Source: Streptomyces syringium (GTDB lineage Bacteria > Actinomycetota > Actinomycetes > Streptomycetales > Streptomycetaceae). From it: DNA of 64,000 nucleotides. The notes beneath the pieces are model-generated. The model ran no database searches. It was not told where the DNA came from and saw only the letters and a program-made list of their open reading frames with translations. Positions within the stretch are counted from its first letter, which is position 1. Each line of letters begins with the position of its first letter. The translations under genes were made by a program, and so were the position numbers. Shown piece by piece: positions 34,344 to 45,000 of the stretch. The DNA is taken from NCBI RefSeq assembly GCF_017876625.1, contig NZ_JAGIOH010000001.1, positions 7,027,501 through 7,091,500 of the forward strand. The letters are read 5' to 3'.

Positions 34344-36968
34344 TCAGTGCTCCAGCATCGCCGCGATCACCGAGCGCCAGTCCTCACCCGGCCGTTCGAC
34401 CAGCTCCTCCGCGAGGGCCTCCGCACGGTAGCGGTGACGGTGGAGCAGGGGCACGGAGGCCGTCGTGGCCGCCGGGCGGATCCCGCCGGTGCTCCCGAGC
34501 AGCCGGTTCAGCTCGGTCGCGAACTCCTCCCAGCCGACATGGCCGCCGATGGCGTTCACCATGCCGTGCGCGGGACGTTCGGCGCAGGTCACCAGGGCAC
34601 GCGCCAGGGCGGCCGCGTGCGCCCAGGGCGCCCCGGACCAGGTGTCGCCGGACGCCGGGACGGGCCCCGCCGCGGGCAGCACGACCGGTTCCCCGGACCG
34701 GGCGGCCTGGAACAGCGCCCCCGTCGCCCCCCACTTCAGCTGATCGCGCAGCCGGGGGTGTGGCCCCCACACCAGCGGCGCGCGCACCGCGGTCGCCCCG
34801 CCGCGCCCCCCGGTGCCCGCCGCCTCCCAGAGCATCCGCTCGCAGTCGAGCTTGGCCCGCCCGTACGCGGTGAGCGGTTCGGCGGACGGCGTGTCCTCGG
34901 TGACCTCCACCACCGGCGGCCTGCCGTACGCGTCCACGCTGCTGACGAAGACGAACGCGCCCTGATGCCAGCCGTCCAGCAGCGCCCGCATCGCCGCGAC
35001 GTCCACCTCGGGCGAGGTGAACGTGCACGCGGAGTGGATCACCGCGTCCACGCCCGTGAACGCGTCCCGCAGGCTCCGCGGGTCGGCGAGATCGCCCTCG
35101 GCCACCTCGATCCCCTCGCCCGCCACCAGGTGCGCCGACTCGGGCCGCACCAGCGCGCGCACCGGCCGTCCCCGGGCCGCCAACTCCCGCAGGACGAAGG
35201 CCCCGACGCCACCGGTGCCGCCCGTGACCAGGACCGTGCCGGTCCTGACGGGCCCCCGGCGAGCGGCCCCGCCGGCGGCCGTGGCCGTCCGCCGCCGCTG
35301 TTCCGCCCGCTCGTCCAGCAGCGCGGCGAGCGCGCGCGGGGTGCGGTGCTCCAGCACGTCCAGTCCCGTCAGCGGCAGGCGGAGCCGTTCCCGCAGCCGC
35401 TCCGCGACGCGGACGGCGAGCAGGGAGTGCCCGCCCAGGAAGAAGAAGTCGCCGTCGGGGCCGGGGTCCTCGCCCAACAGCTCGCCGAACACCGCCATGA
35501 CGGCCTCGCCCCGCGCACCGAGCGGCGTGGCGGGGATCCCGTCCACGGGGCGGTCCACGCGGTCGGCCGCCCCACGCGACAGCGGCCGCCCGGGATCCGA
35601 CGCCGCCTCGGTGAGGAGCGCGGCGAAGGCGTCCAGCAGCCCCCGCGCGGTCTCCTCGTCGAGCCGCCCCCGGTCGTACTGCACCAGAGCGCGCGGCCCG
35701 GTGCGGTCCGTGGCCTCCGCGACGTAGAAGCCGAGGCCGAACTTGGCCGTCCCCAGGTCGATGTCGACAGGTTCGCACTCCGTACGGGCGAGGCGCAGCC
35801 CCGACGGCTTCGGCAGCACGTCGGCAGTGACGCCCACCAGCGGATTGCCGTCGCCGTCCCGGGCCGCCGCACCGAGCCGGTCGACCACCAGGTCGAAGGG
35901 GACGTCGCGGTGACGGTGCGCTTCGAGCAGATCGTCCCGCACCCGCGACAGCAGCTGCCCGAAGTCCCGCGCGCCGGACAGGTCCGTGCGGATCGCGAGG
36001 GTGTTGACGCACAGACCGACGAGATCCCGCCACCCGGCCCGGTCGCGGTGGCTGCTCGCGCACCCGATGACGAGGTCCTCGCCGCCGGTCGTCTCCAGCA
36101 GCGTCGCGAACGCACCCGCGAGCACCACCGTGAACAGCGTGGCCTTGTGGTCCCGGCCCGCCCCGCGCAGCCCTTCGAGGGTGCGCGGCGTCAGGGGCGT
36201 GGTGAGGACGTGGCCCTCGCCGCGGCCGCCGGGTACCGCGGGCCGGGGCAGCGGCACGGGCCGGGCGCCCGCGAGCCGCTCCGTCCAGTACGCCAGCCCC
36301 GTGTCGAGCGTCGCGGCCGACTCCGCGCGCTCCCGGCGGGCGAAGTCGGCGTACTGCGGCGCGTCGGTGTCCGCCCCGTCCGGCTCCCCGTCCCGGCCCT
36401 CCACGGCCGACCGGTATCGGGCGTCGAGTTCGCGGATGATCAGGTCGAGGGAGCCGCCGTCCACCGCGATGTGGTGGAACGTCAGCAGCACCGTATGGTC
36501 CTCGGGCGCGTGCCGCACACAGAGCACGCGCGGCAGCGGCCCGGCGCCCAGGTCGAACGGACGCGCCGCCTCGGCGGACAGCTCAGCACTGCCGTCGCCC
36601 GTGGCGTCCACGACCCGGACCGGTACCGGCCCGGCCGCCATCACCTCCTGGTACGGCTCGCCGTCGTCGTGTGCGTACCGGGTGCGCAGCACCTCGTGGC
36701 GGCGCACGAGAGCGGTGACGGCCTCGGCGAGGGCGTCCAGGTCGAGGGGGCCGCGCACCCGCGTCGCGAACGGCACGTTGTACAGGGCGCCGCCCTGGCC
36801 GAGCCGGTCCATCAGCCACATCCGGTGCTGGGCGTGCGAGAGCGGCGCCGGGCCTCCGGCCCCGCCGGCCGGCGCGGACGCCCGGCCCGTCGCGGCGGCG
36901 GTCCGCCCGCGCTGCCGGGCGAGACGGAGCAGCGCCTCCTGGCGGGCGGCGTCGGGGACGGCGGTCAT
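34344..36968 (-). CDS. NRPS protein C-PCP-SDR (condensation, carrier, epimerase/reductase-like terminal domain)
   Basis: This is an 874-aa protein. Condensation domain about 40-460 with intact HHIAVDG (165-171). A PCP at about 485-555 carries FFFLGGHS (Ser 515, the phosphopantetheine site). From about 577 to the end is an NAD(P)-binding domain: VLVTGGTGGVGAFVLREL (Rossmann loop about 582-590), SSVDAYG (676-682) and Tyr702-x3-Lys706. There is no adenylation domain, so the PCP must be charged in trans. The last domain resembles extended SDR/epimerases more than canonical thioester reductases, but could still release the peptide reductively. ATG overlaps the stop of the upstream synthetase (ATGA). 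Confidence 0.8.
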   Translation of the reverse strand: MTAVPDAARQEALLRLARQRGRTAAATGRASAPAGGAGGPAPLSHAQHRMWLMDRLGQGGALYNVPFATRVRGPLDLDALAEAVTALVRRHEVLRTRYAHDDGEPYQEVMAAGPVPVRVVDATGDGSAELSAEAARPFDLGAGPLPRVLCVRHAPEDHTVLLTFHHIAVDGGSLDLIIRELDARYRSAVEGRDGEPDGADTDAPQYADFARRERAESAATLDTGLAYWTERLAGARPVPLPRPAVPGGRGEGHVLTTPLTPRTLEGLRGAGRDHKATLFTVVLAGAFATLLETTGGEDLVIGCASSHRDRAGWRDLVGLCVNTLAIRTDLSGARDFGQLLSRVRDDLLEAHRHRDVPFDLVVDRLGAAARDGDGNPLVGVTADVLPKPSGLRLARTECEPVDIDLGTAKFGLGFYVAEATDRTGPRALVQYDRGRLDEETARGLLDAFAALLTEAASDPGRPLSRGAADRVDRPVDGIPATPLGARGEAVMAVFGELLGEDPGPDGDFFFLGGHSLLAVRVAERLRERLRLPLTGLDVLEHRTPRALAALLDERAEQRRRTATAAGGAARRGPVRTGTVLVTGGTGGVGAFVLRELAARGRPVRALVRPESAHLVAGEGIEVAEGDLADPRSLRDAFTGVDAVIHSACTFTSPEVDVAAMRALLDGWHQGAFVFVSSVDAYGRPPVVEVTEDTPSAEPLTAYGRAKLDCERMLWEAAGTGGRGGATAVRAPLVWGPHPRLRDQLKWGATGALFQAARSGEPVVLPAAGPVPASGDTWSGAPWAHAAALARALVTCAERPAHGMVNAIGGHVGWEEFATELNRLLGSTGGIRPAATTASVPLLHRHRYRAEALAEELVERPGEDWRSVIAAMLEH

Positions 36969-39900
36969 CGGCCTTCCTCCCCATCGGTGTCGACGTCCGC
37001 TCCGAAACGGCCGAGGAGCGCTTCCTCGATCAGCGCGGCCTGTCCGGCCACCGTGGGCGCCGCGAAGAACTCGGCGAGCGACAGCTCGACGCCGACGTCC
37101 TCCCGCACGTCGTCCACGATGCCGAGGGCCAGCAGGGAGTGGCCGCCGAGTTCGAAGAAGTCGGCGTCCGGGGCGTCGACCGAGCGGTCCAGCGCCCGGG
37201 CCCACGCCTCGGCCACGGTCTGCTGGATCGGGGACAACGCCGGCCGCGCGGCCGGGGTTTCCGCGGCCCCGGCGGGCTGCGGGATGCCGGGCACCGGCTG
37301 TTCGGCCAGCGCGCGGCGGTCGACCTTGCCGGTGGCGGTCAGCGGCAGACCGTCCACCACGGACCAGCCGTTGGGCAGCAGGTGCGCGGGCAGCCGCTCG
37401 GCCAGGTGGGCGCGGAGCGTGGCGACCGTGAGGTGTCCGCCGTCGACGGGGACGACGAAGGCGACCAGACGCGCGTCCTCCGGCGTGGGCCGCAGCACGG
37501 TGACGGCCGCGTCCGCGACGCGCGGGTGGGTCCGCAGCGCGTGCTCGATCTCGCCGGGCTCGATCCGGAAGCCGCGGATCTTGAACTGGTCGTCGGTCCG
37601 GCCGTGGAAGTCCAGCACGCCGTCCGGATGGGCCGACACGAGGTCACCGGTGCGGTAGATCCGCCCGGCGGCCGGGTGGTCGACGAAGCGTTCCGCCGTG
37701 AGGTCGGGCCGGCCGAGATAGCCCCGGGCGATCCGGGGGCCGCCCAGCCACAGCTCCCCGCGGGTGCCCGCGGGCACCGGGGCGCCGTGCGCGTCGAGGA
37801 CGTGCGCCGTCGTCCCGGCGACCGGGCGGCCGATCGGCGGCGGGCCGTCGCAGTCGGTGTCCCGCACCCGATGGGTGGTGGCGAAGGTCGTGGCCTCCGT
37901 CGGCCCGTACCCGTGGACCAGCTCCAGCCACGGATGCGAGCGCAGCACGCTCCGCGCGTGCCGGGCCGACATCGCCTCGCCCCCGACGAGCACGCCGCGC
38001 AGCACGTCGAAGACCGACGACCGGCGGTCGGCCAGGTGGTGGAAGAACGCGGTGGTCAGCAGGGCGACGGTGACGCCCAGCCGCTCCACGTCCCGGGCCA
38101 GCCCCTCCAGCGAATGCCGGTCGGCCGTGGAGACGGCCACCGCCGCACCGTTCGCCAGCGCCACCCAGACCTCGAAGGGGGCCGCGTCGAAGGTCTGCGC
38201 CGAGTGGAACAGCACCCGGTCCCGGGGGGTGACCGTCACGAAGTCCGGGGCGACGGTCAGTCCGGCCACCCCGCGGTGGGTGATCGCCACGCCCTTGGGG
38301 CGGCCCGTCGAACCCGAGGTGTACATCACGTACGCCACGGCGTCCGGGTCGTAGGGGCCGGGCAGCGCCGGGAGGTCCTCGTCCGGCCACTGCGCACTCG
38401 TGTCGGCGATCCCGGCCGGGGAGAGGGCGAGCTGCTGCCCCGCCGGTATGCCCGCGGCCTCCAGCAGGTCCTTCTCGCCCAGGGTCAGCGTGACCCCGGC
38501 GTCGGCCAGCATCGCGTCCGTACGCGGCCGGGGGTACGCGGGGTCGAGGGGGACATAGTGGCCGCCCGCCCACCAGACGGCGAGCTGGGCGACGACGACG
38601 CCCACCGAGTGCGGCATCAGCAGCCCGACCGGGGTGCCGGTCCCTACGCCCCGGTCGCGCAGCACACGGGCCAGCCGCCGGGCGGCGGTGGTCAACTCGC
38701 CGTACGTCAGCGTCAGATCGCCGTCCAGGACGGCGAGGTCGCGCGGTGACGCCTCGGCACGGTCGGCCACCCGCCCGAGCACACCGCCGTCGGCAGGGGC
38801 CGCCGCGGCGACCGCCGCAGGCGCGGTCGCGGTCACCGGCGCCGAAGCCGCCGGGGGCGCCGGCTGCGCGGGGGCGTCCGTCCGCTTGCTGTCCAGCAGC
38901 GCGGCCAGGCCGCGCAGATCGGGCTGCCGCAGCACTTCCGGTGCCCGCAGCCGCACGCCGCACTCCTCCTCCAGGGCGGCCAGCAGCCGCGCGGCGGCGA
39001 GGGAGTCACCGCCGCTGCCGATGAAGTTGTCCGCCGGGCCGATGTCCGGCCGGTCGAGCAGCGCGCGGCACAGCCGCAGCACCAACTCCTCCGAACGGGA
39101 AGCGGCGTGCGCGGTGGGCACCGTGGCCGCCGGGGGAACCGTCTGCCGCGGCGCCCGCCCGGCCGGCAGCGCGGCGCGGTCGACCTTGCCGTTGGCATCG
39201 AGGGGGAAGGCGTCGACGTACCGGACCGCCGCCGGTACCGCCTGTTCGGGCAGCCAGTCGCGCACGGCCGCCAGCAACTCCGCCCCGGCCGGGGGCCGCC
39301 CGCCCGGGACGGGCAGGACGTACGCGATCAGCCGTACCGCGCCGTCGGCTCCGGTCGTCGCCGCGACGACCGCCCGCCGGACCCGCGGATCGTGCTCGAA
39401 GGCCGCCTCGACCTCGGCCGGTTCGATGCGCACGCCACGCACCTTGACCTGGTCGTCCAGGCGGCCGAGGAACTCCAGCACGCCGTCGGGCCGCATCCGC
39501 ACCCGGTCACCGGTGCGGTAGACCCGCTCGGTGCCGGTCATGCCCGCCGGCGGTGCCACGAAGCGGCGGGCCGTCAGTTCCTCGTCCAGATAGCCCATCG
39601 CCAGCCCGGCGCCGCCGAGGAGCAGTTCACCGGGCTCGCCCCGGGGCACGAGGCGCCCGGAGGCGTCGGCGACCCCGACAACGGTACCGTCCAGCGGCAG
39701 CCCGATGGGCGGCGGCGCGTCGGCGTCCTCGCCGGCCGTGCCGTCGCCGTCCGCCCCGCCCGCCGGGTTCAGGGCGTGCGCGGTGGCGAGGACGGTCGCC
39801 TCCGCGGGGCCGTACGCGTTGTCCACCAGGGCGGTGACGTCCGCCGCCGGCGTCCGGCGCATCCGGTCGCCGCCGACGGAGAGGTGACGCAGTGCGGGAA

Positions 39901-40777
39901 GCCGCGGCCACGGCCGCTCGAACACGGTCTCCGCGAGCGGCGTCGGCAGGATCGCCACCGTCACCGCCGCCCGCCGCCACCAGTCCGTGAGCGCCTCGGG
40001 GTCCCAGCGCACCTCGTCCGGTGCGACGCTCAGCGCGCCGCCGGAGCACAGGGCGGCCCACAGCTCCAGGACGTGCGGGTCGAAGGAGACCCCCACCAGC
40101 AGACTGTGCCGGTCGCCCGGGCGGGCGCCGACGCGGTCGAGATACCAGCGCAGCCGCGCGGCGAGCGCGGCGCCGTCCACCGCGACCGCCTTGGGCGTCC
40201 CCGTCGAGCCCGAGGTGAGCACGGCGTAGAAGGCGCCCTCGGGCGCGGCCGTCCCCGCCGCCCGGTCGCGCGGGGCGAACGCGGCGACGGCCTCCGCCGC
40301 GTCGGCCCCGGCGACGGGCAGGGGCAGCGGCAGCCGCTCAGCGGCGGGGTACGCCGCGGGCAGCACCTCGGGTGCCCCGACGAGCGCGCTCACGCGGAGC
40401 CCGCCCGTCACGGCGGCGAGCCGCCGGTCGCCGGGGCGGGGGCCGAGGGGGAGGTAGACGGCGCCGAGCCGGGCGAGGGCGACGGCCGTCGCGGCCAGGG
40501 CCGCGGAGCGGTCCAGGCACACCCCGACCAGGTCACCGGGGCGCACCCGGGGGCGCAGCGCGTCGGCGACCCGCTCGGCCAGGGCGTCCAGCTCGGCATA
40601 GGTCCAGCTCAGCTCCCCGTCCTCGACGGCGGTCGCGGACGCCTCATGGCGGACCCAGTGCTCGAACCGGGCCAGGACGTCCCAGCCGTCCGCCGGGGCG
40701 GCCGGGCCGTGGGCGACGCTGAGGAGCGGTTCGCCGTCCGGTGCGTTCGGGCGGGAGGTGTTCACTGCAGTGGTCAT
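36965..40777 (-). CDS. NRPS protein A-PCP-A-PCP, no condensation domain
   Basis: This is a 1270-aa protein; ATG 40777 has AAGAGG 5 nt upstream. A1 about 35-545 (TSGSTGTPK, YGPAE, YRTGD, NGKVDR), PCP1 with GGDS (Ser 592), A2 about 665-1160 (TSGSTGRPKG, YGPTE, YRTGD, GKVDR), PCP2 with GGHS (Ser 1214). By hand alignment to GrsA the pocket residues are DPLISGAVL-K for A1 (no match I know) and DAFLVGGTF-K for A2, close to known valine codes. Two A-PCP didomains in one chain without a C domain is unusual; bonds must be made by the separate C proteins. It is coupled to the C-PCP-SDR gene. Confidence 0.85.
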   Translation of the reverse strand: MTTAVNTSRPNAPDGEPLLSVAHGPAAPADGWDVLARFEHWVRHEASATAVEDGELSWTYAELDALAERVADALRPRVRPGDLVGVCLDRSAALAATAVALARLGAVYLPLGPRPGDRRLAAVTGGLRVSALVGAPEVLPAAYPAAERLPLPLPVAGADAAEAVAAFAPRDRAAGTAAPEGAFYAVLTSGSTGTPKAVAVDGAALAARLRWYLDRVGARPGDRHSLLVGVSFDPHVLELWAALCSGGALSVAPDEVRWDPEALTDWWRRAAVTVAILPTPLAETVFERPWPRLPALRHLSVGGDRMRRTPAADVTALVDNAYGPAEATVLATAHALNPAGGADGDGTAGEDADAPPPIGLPLDGTVVGVADASGRLVPRGEPGELLLGGAGLAMGYLDEELTARRFVAPPAGMTGTERVYRTGDRVRMRPDGVLEFLGRLDDQVKVRGVRIEPAEVEAAFEHDPRVRRAVVAATTGADGAVRLIAYVLPVPGGRPPAGAELLAAVRDWLPEQAVPAAVRYVDAFPLDANGKVDRAALPAGRAPRQTVPPAATVPTAHAASRSEELVLRLCRALLDRPDIGPADNFIGSGGDSLAAARLLAALEEECGVRLRAPEVLRQPDLRGLAALLDSKRTDAPAQPAPPAASAPVTATAPAAVAAAAPADGGVLGRVADRAEASPRDLAVLDGDLTLTYGELTTAARRLARVLRDRGVGTGTPVGLLMPHSVGVVVAQLAVWWAGGHYVPLDPAYPRPRTDAMLADAGVTLTLGEKDLLEAAGIPAGQQLALSPAGIADTSAQWPDEDLPALPGPYDPDAVAYVMYTSGSTGRPKGVAITHRGVAGLTVAPDFVTVTPRDRVLFHSAQTFDAAPFEVWVALANGAAVAVSTADRHSLEGLARDVERLGVTVALLTTAFFHHLADRRSSVFDVLRGVLVGGEAMSARHARSVLRSHPWLELVHGYGPTEATTFATTHRVRDTDCDGPPPIGRPVAGTTAHVLDAHGAPVPAGTRGELWLGGPRIARGYLGRPDLTAERFVDHPAAGRIYRTGDLVSAHPDGVLDFHGRTDDQFKIRGFRIEPGEIEHALRTHPRVADAAVTVLRPTPEDARLVAFVVPVDGGHLTVATLRAHLAERLPAHLLPNGWSVVDGLPLTATGKVDRRALAEQPVPGIPQPAGAAETPAARPALSPIQQTVAEAWARALDRSVDAPDADFFELGGHSLLALGIVDDVREDVGVELSLAEFFAAPTVAGQAALIEEALLGRFGADVDTDGEEGR

Positions 40778-40877
40778 GATTCCTCTTGACGAAGTCGAAT
40801 GGGTCACGCGGGCCGCGAACAGGGCGCGGGGCGCGCGATGCGAGAGGTGCAGGGACGGCCGAGCAGGGGCGGCCGGC

Positions 40878-42077
40878 TCAGCCGAGGCCCATCGACCGGG
40901 CGACGATCACCTTCTGGATCTCCGACGTCCCCTCGATGATCGTCATCATCCGGACGTACCGGTACAGGAACTCCAGCGGATGGCCCCGGACCCAGCCCGT
41001 CGCGCCGTGCACCCGCAACGACCGGTCCACGACCCGGACGGCGGTCTCCGAAGCGGTCAGCTTGGCCAGCGCCGCGTTCTCCGGCGTCTCCACGCCCTCG
41101 TCCACCAGCCGCGCGCATGCCAGCGTCAGCAGCTTGGCCGCCTCGACCTCCGCGCGACTGCTCACCAAGTGCTCCTGCACATGCTGGTACGCGCCGATGC
41201 GCTCCCCGAACGCCCGCCGCTCCCGGGCGTACTCGACGCCCAGCCGCAGCGCGTACTCGGCGATGCCGTTGCACATGGCGGCCACCACGAGACGGCCCCG
41301 CGAGAGGCTGTCGATGCCGTTGCCGAGGGCGGCGCCGACCCCGGCCTCGCCGCCCACGACGGCGTCGGCCGGCAGCCGCACCCCGTCCAGCACCAGCTCG
41401 TACAGCCGCTCGCCCGACATGCCGTCGTAAGCCTGCCCGATCCGCAGCCGCGGATGGTCCATCCCCACGACGAACGCGGTCGGGCCCCCCTCACTGGCCT
41501 CACTGGCCTCACTCGCCTCACCCGCGCCGCCGCCCGCCTGGGCCACGACGATCGCGAAGTCCGCGTGCCCGGCGTTGCTCACGAACGTCTTGCGGCCGGT
41601 CAGTACCCACTCCCCGCTCTCCTCGCGGGTCGCGGTGCTGGTGAGGTGGAAGGCGTCCGACCCGGCGTTCGGCTCGGTCAGCGCCAGACAGCGGGTCGCC
41701 TCCCCGCGCACCAGCGGCTTCAGATACCGCTCGATCTGCTGCTCGGTGCCCTGCCGCAGCAGCGGGCTCGGCCCGTCCGAACCCGCCAGCGCGTACGGGG
41801 CGAGCGGACAGCCGCTGCGCCCCGCGGCGTGGTGGAGCAGCACCACGGCGCTGAACGGCATGCCGGAACCGCCCAGTTCCTCGGGGTAGTCGCCCGCGTA
41901 GAAGCCGAGCTTCGCCGAGCGGGCGCGCACGTAGGCCCGCAGGTCGGCGGGCGGCAGGTCGCCGTCCTCCGGCAGCTCGGCCGCCAGCGGAACCAGCTCG
42001 CGGCGGACGAACGACGCGAAGGAGTCGACGAGTTCACGGTGCTCCGTCTCCAGGACGGACGAGGGGGCGGTGCTCAT
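40878..42077 (-). CDS. Acyl-CoA dehydrogenase-like flavoprotein of the NRPS operon
   Basis: This is a 399-aa protein. Conserved blocks: LALTEPNAGSDAF, WVLTGRKTFVSNAGHADF, RAFGERIGAYQHVQEHL, VHGATGWVRGHPLEFLYRYVRMMTIIEGTSEIQK. The Glu in IIEGTSE is at the usual catalytic base position, so it is probably active. In NRPS pathways such enzymes desaturate PCP-bound amino acids or acyl starters; the substrate is not known. A small Ala/Ser/Glu repeat (ASEASEASE) interrupts the beta domain. ATG overlaps the stop of the C-A-PCP gene. Confidence 0.85.
   Translation of the reverse strand: MSTAPSSVLETEHRELVDSFASFVRRELVPLAAELPEDGDLPPADLRAYVRARSAKLGFYAGDYPEELGGSGMPFSAVVLLHHAAGRSGCPLAPYALAGSDGPSPLLRQGTEQQIERYLKPLVRGEATRCLALTEPNAGSDAFHLTSTATREESGEWVLTGRKTFVSNAGHADFAIVVAQAGGGAGEASEASEASEGGPTAFVVGMDHPRLRIGQAYDGMSGERLYELVLDGVRLPADAVVGGEAGVGAALGNGIDSLSRGRLVVAAMCNGIAEYALRLGVEYARERRAFGERIGAYQHVQEHLVSSRAEVEAAKLLTLACARLVDEGVETPENAALAKLTASETAVRVVDRSLRVHGATGWVRGHPLEFLYRYVRMMTIIEGTSEIQKVIVARSMGLG
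41491..41517. repeat. Three 9-bp tandem repeats inside the dehydrogenase gene
   Basis: TCACTGGCC, TCACTGGCC, TCACTCGCC in register encode Glu-Ala-Ser repeats in a surface loop. Probable replication slippage; the frame is kept. Confidence 0.8.
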
Positions 42078-45000
42078 CGGGTCGCCTCCGTGACCGCGCG
42101 GGCCTGGTCGGCGAGGACGGGATGCTGGAAGAGGACCCGCAGCGGCGGGCGGCCGCCGAGCCGGGGCTCCAGCCACGCGGCGAGCTGGGCGGCCAGCAGG
42201 GAGTGCCCGCCCACCTGGAAGAAGTGCGACGACGGCGAGAAGCGGTCGTGGCCCAGCACCTCCCGCCAGCCCTCGCTGAGCAGCGCGACGGCCGGGTCGG
42301 CGGGCTCCGCGGACGCCTGGTCGGCGACGTGGTCGAGCGGCAGGTCGGCGGCCGCGCGGGTCAGGGCGGCGCGGTCGGGCTTGCCACCGGGCAGGGTCGG
42401 CATCGCGTCCAGCCGGATCCAGCGGCCGGGGACGAGCGCGGCGGGCAGCCGCCCGGACAGCGCGGCGTGCAGGGCCTCGGCGTCCGGCTCGGCCGGGGCC
42501 CCGGTGGACGCGTCGGCACGGGACTCGAAGAAGCCCACCAGCCGCGGCCCGCCGGACGCCTCCCGGTCGAGGACGACCGCGCAGGACCGCCCGCCGAGCT
42601 CGGCGGACGCCGCGGCCTCGACCTCCTCCAGCTCGATGCGGTAACCGCGCAGCTTGATCTGGTTGTCGCGGCGGCCGAGGAAGACCAGACGGCCCTCGCG
42701 GTCGCGGTAGCCGAGGTCACCGGTGAGGTACACGCGCTCACCGCCCAGCGCCGGCACGGTCACGAAGCGGGCGGCCGTGGCCTCGGCGGCCGTCCCCTCG
42801 CCGAGGTACCCCTCGGCGAGGCAGGCGCCGCCGATGGCGAGTTCACCGACCGCGCCCCACGGCAGCGGACACCGGCCCGCGTCCAGGACGTGGACGCGGG
42901 CGCCCGGCAGCGCGCTGCCGAGCGGCACCTCGGTGCCCTCGGCGAGCTCCGCCCGGTCCACCTCGTGGACGGTGGAGGTGACGGTCGCCTCCGTCACCCC
43001 GTAGGCGTTCAGGACCGTGACCGTGTCGGTACCGGCGGCATCCGTGGCGTCGAGCAGCTCCCGCAGCGCACCGGCCGGCAGCCGCTCGCCGCCGCACACC
43101 AGGAGCCGCGGCGACCAGCGGCCGTCACCGAGCGCGTCGCGCAGCTCCTCGCGGACCGCGAGGAGATAACTCGTCGGCAGATTGGCGACGGTGACCCGGC
43201 GGGCCGACAGCACGGCGATCAGCTCCGCGGCCGTCGGCACCTCCCGCTGAGGCACGACGAGGGCCGCGCCGGCCAGCAGCGACGGCAGTACCTCCTCCAG
43301 CGCCACGTCGAACGACGGCTGGGCGAACAGCAGCACCCGGTCCTTCGGCGTCAGCGCGTACCGCCGCGCCATGCCCGCGGTGAAGTGAGCCAGCGCGGCC
43401 CGGCCCACCACGACGGCCTTGGGCAGACCGGTGGAGCCGGAGGTGTGGATGATGTACGCCGCGCCCTCCAGCCACTCGGCGGGCTCGGCCTTGGGGAACT
43501 CCGCCGCGTCGAGCAGCGCCACCGGCAGGCCCTCGGCGGGCAGGGACAGTGCGCTCTCCCGGTCGGTCAGCACGAGCGCGGGCCGCAGCCGCGCCAGCAG
43601 CGTCTCCAGGCGCGCGGCCGGGTCGTTGGGGGAGAGCGGGGTGTACACCGCTCCCGTGCGCAGACAGGCGAGCAGGGTCACCACGGTGTCCACCCCGCGC
43701 GGCAGCACGGCCGCCACCGGCCGGCCCTCCGTGACGCCCGCCGCCCGCAGCTTCCCGGCCAGCTCCTCGACGCGCCGGTCGAGCTCCCCGTAGGTGATCT
43801 TCAGGGCGCCGCTGACGATCGCGACGGTCGCGGGGTCGCGCCCCGCGACGGGGTCCAGAGCGGCCCCGGACGTCTCCGGCACGGCCCGGTCGTCCGCGGG
43901 GACCGTGACGGCGGGCGCGGGCGCGAGCTCGGCGAGCGGCGTCGTCGGCGCGCCCAGATAGGCGCGGACGAGGCCCAGGAAACGCTCGGAGAGCAGCTGT
44001 GCCGTCGCCTCGTCGAACAGGTCCCGGTCGTAGTCCCACACCAGCGTCATCCCGGCCGCGCCCGCGCGCGGGCCGACCGTGCGCCGGTCGTCGGGGAGCA
44101 GCACCAGGTCGAGGTCGAAGCGGGTCGTGCCGGTGTTGAAGCCCTCGAACAGCGACACCTCCAGACCCGGCACCGCGATCTGCGGCAGCGCCGCGTCGTG
44201 CGCGCTGAACATGACGCTGAACAGCGGGTTGTCCGCCCCGGAGGTGTGCAGCCCCAGCGCCCGGGTGAGCACCTGCACGGGCACTTCCTGGTGCGGCAGC
44301 GCGCGGATCAGACCGTCGGTCACCTCGTCCACCATCGCGTCGGCCCCGGCCGCGGGGTCCAGCCGCAGACGCAGCGGGATGGTGTTGACGAACATGCCCG
44401 TGGCGCCCTCGAAGCCCTCCGGGCGGTTGCCGACCGCCGTGCCGACGACGAGGTCGGTGCGCCCACTGTGGCGGCGCAGCAGTTCGGCGAAGAGCGCGAG
44501 CAGCGTGGAGAACGGGGTGTGGCCCTGGGCGCGGCTGTGCGCCCGCAGCCGCTCGGCGAGGTCCGCGTCGATCGGCTGGCGCAGCTGGGCGCCCGCGTGC
44601 CGGCGCCGCACACCGGGCCGGGCGAGCCCGGGCAGCGGCAGATCGAAGGCGGCGTCGGCCAGCTCCCGCTGCCAGTACGCGAGGCTCGCCTCCCGCCGCT
44701 CCTGCCGGCCCGGCCCCTCGGCGGCCCGTACGTGGTCCTCGTACGAGGGAGCGGCCGGCAACTCGGCCGGCTCGCCCAGCACCCGCGCCCGGTACACGGT
44801 GAACACGTCGCGGAGCAGGATCGCGAAGGAGTGCCCGTCGTGGACGAGGTGGTGCTCGACGTGGATGATCCGGTGGTGGCCGTCACCGAGGCGGACCAGG
44901 CACCAGCGCAGCAGCGGCGCCTCGAAGACATCGAGGGGCGTGACGGCCTCGGTGCGCAGCAGTTCCTCGAACGCGGCCTCCGGGTCGGCCTCCCGGCCGA

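Noticed and set aside
34041..37658. 1205-codon plus-strand frame over the C-PCP-SDR gene
   Set aside because: Shadow frame without any recognisable motif or ribosome site.
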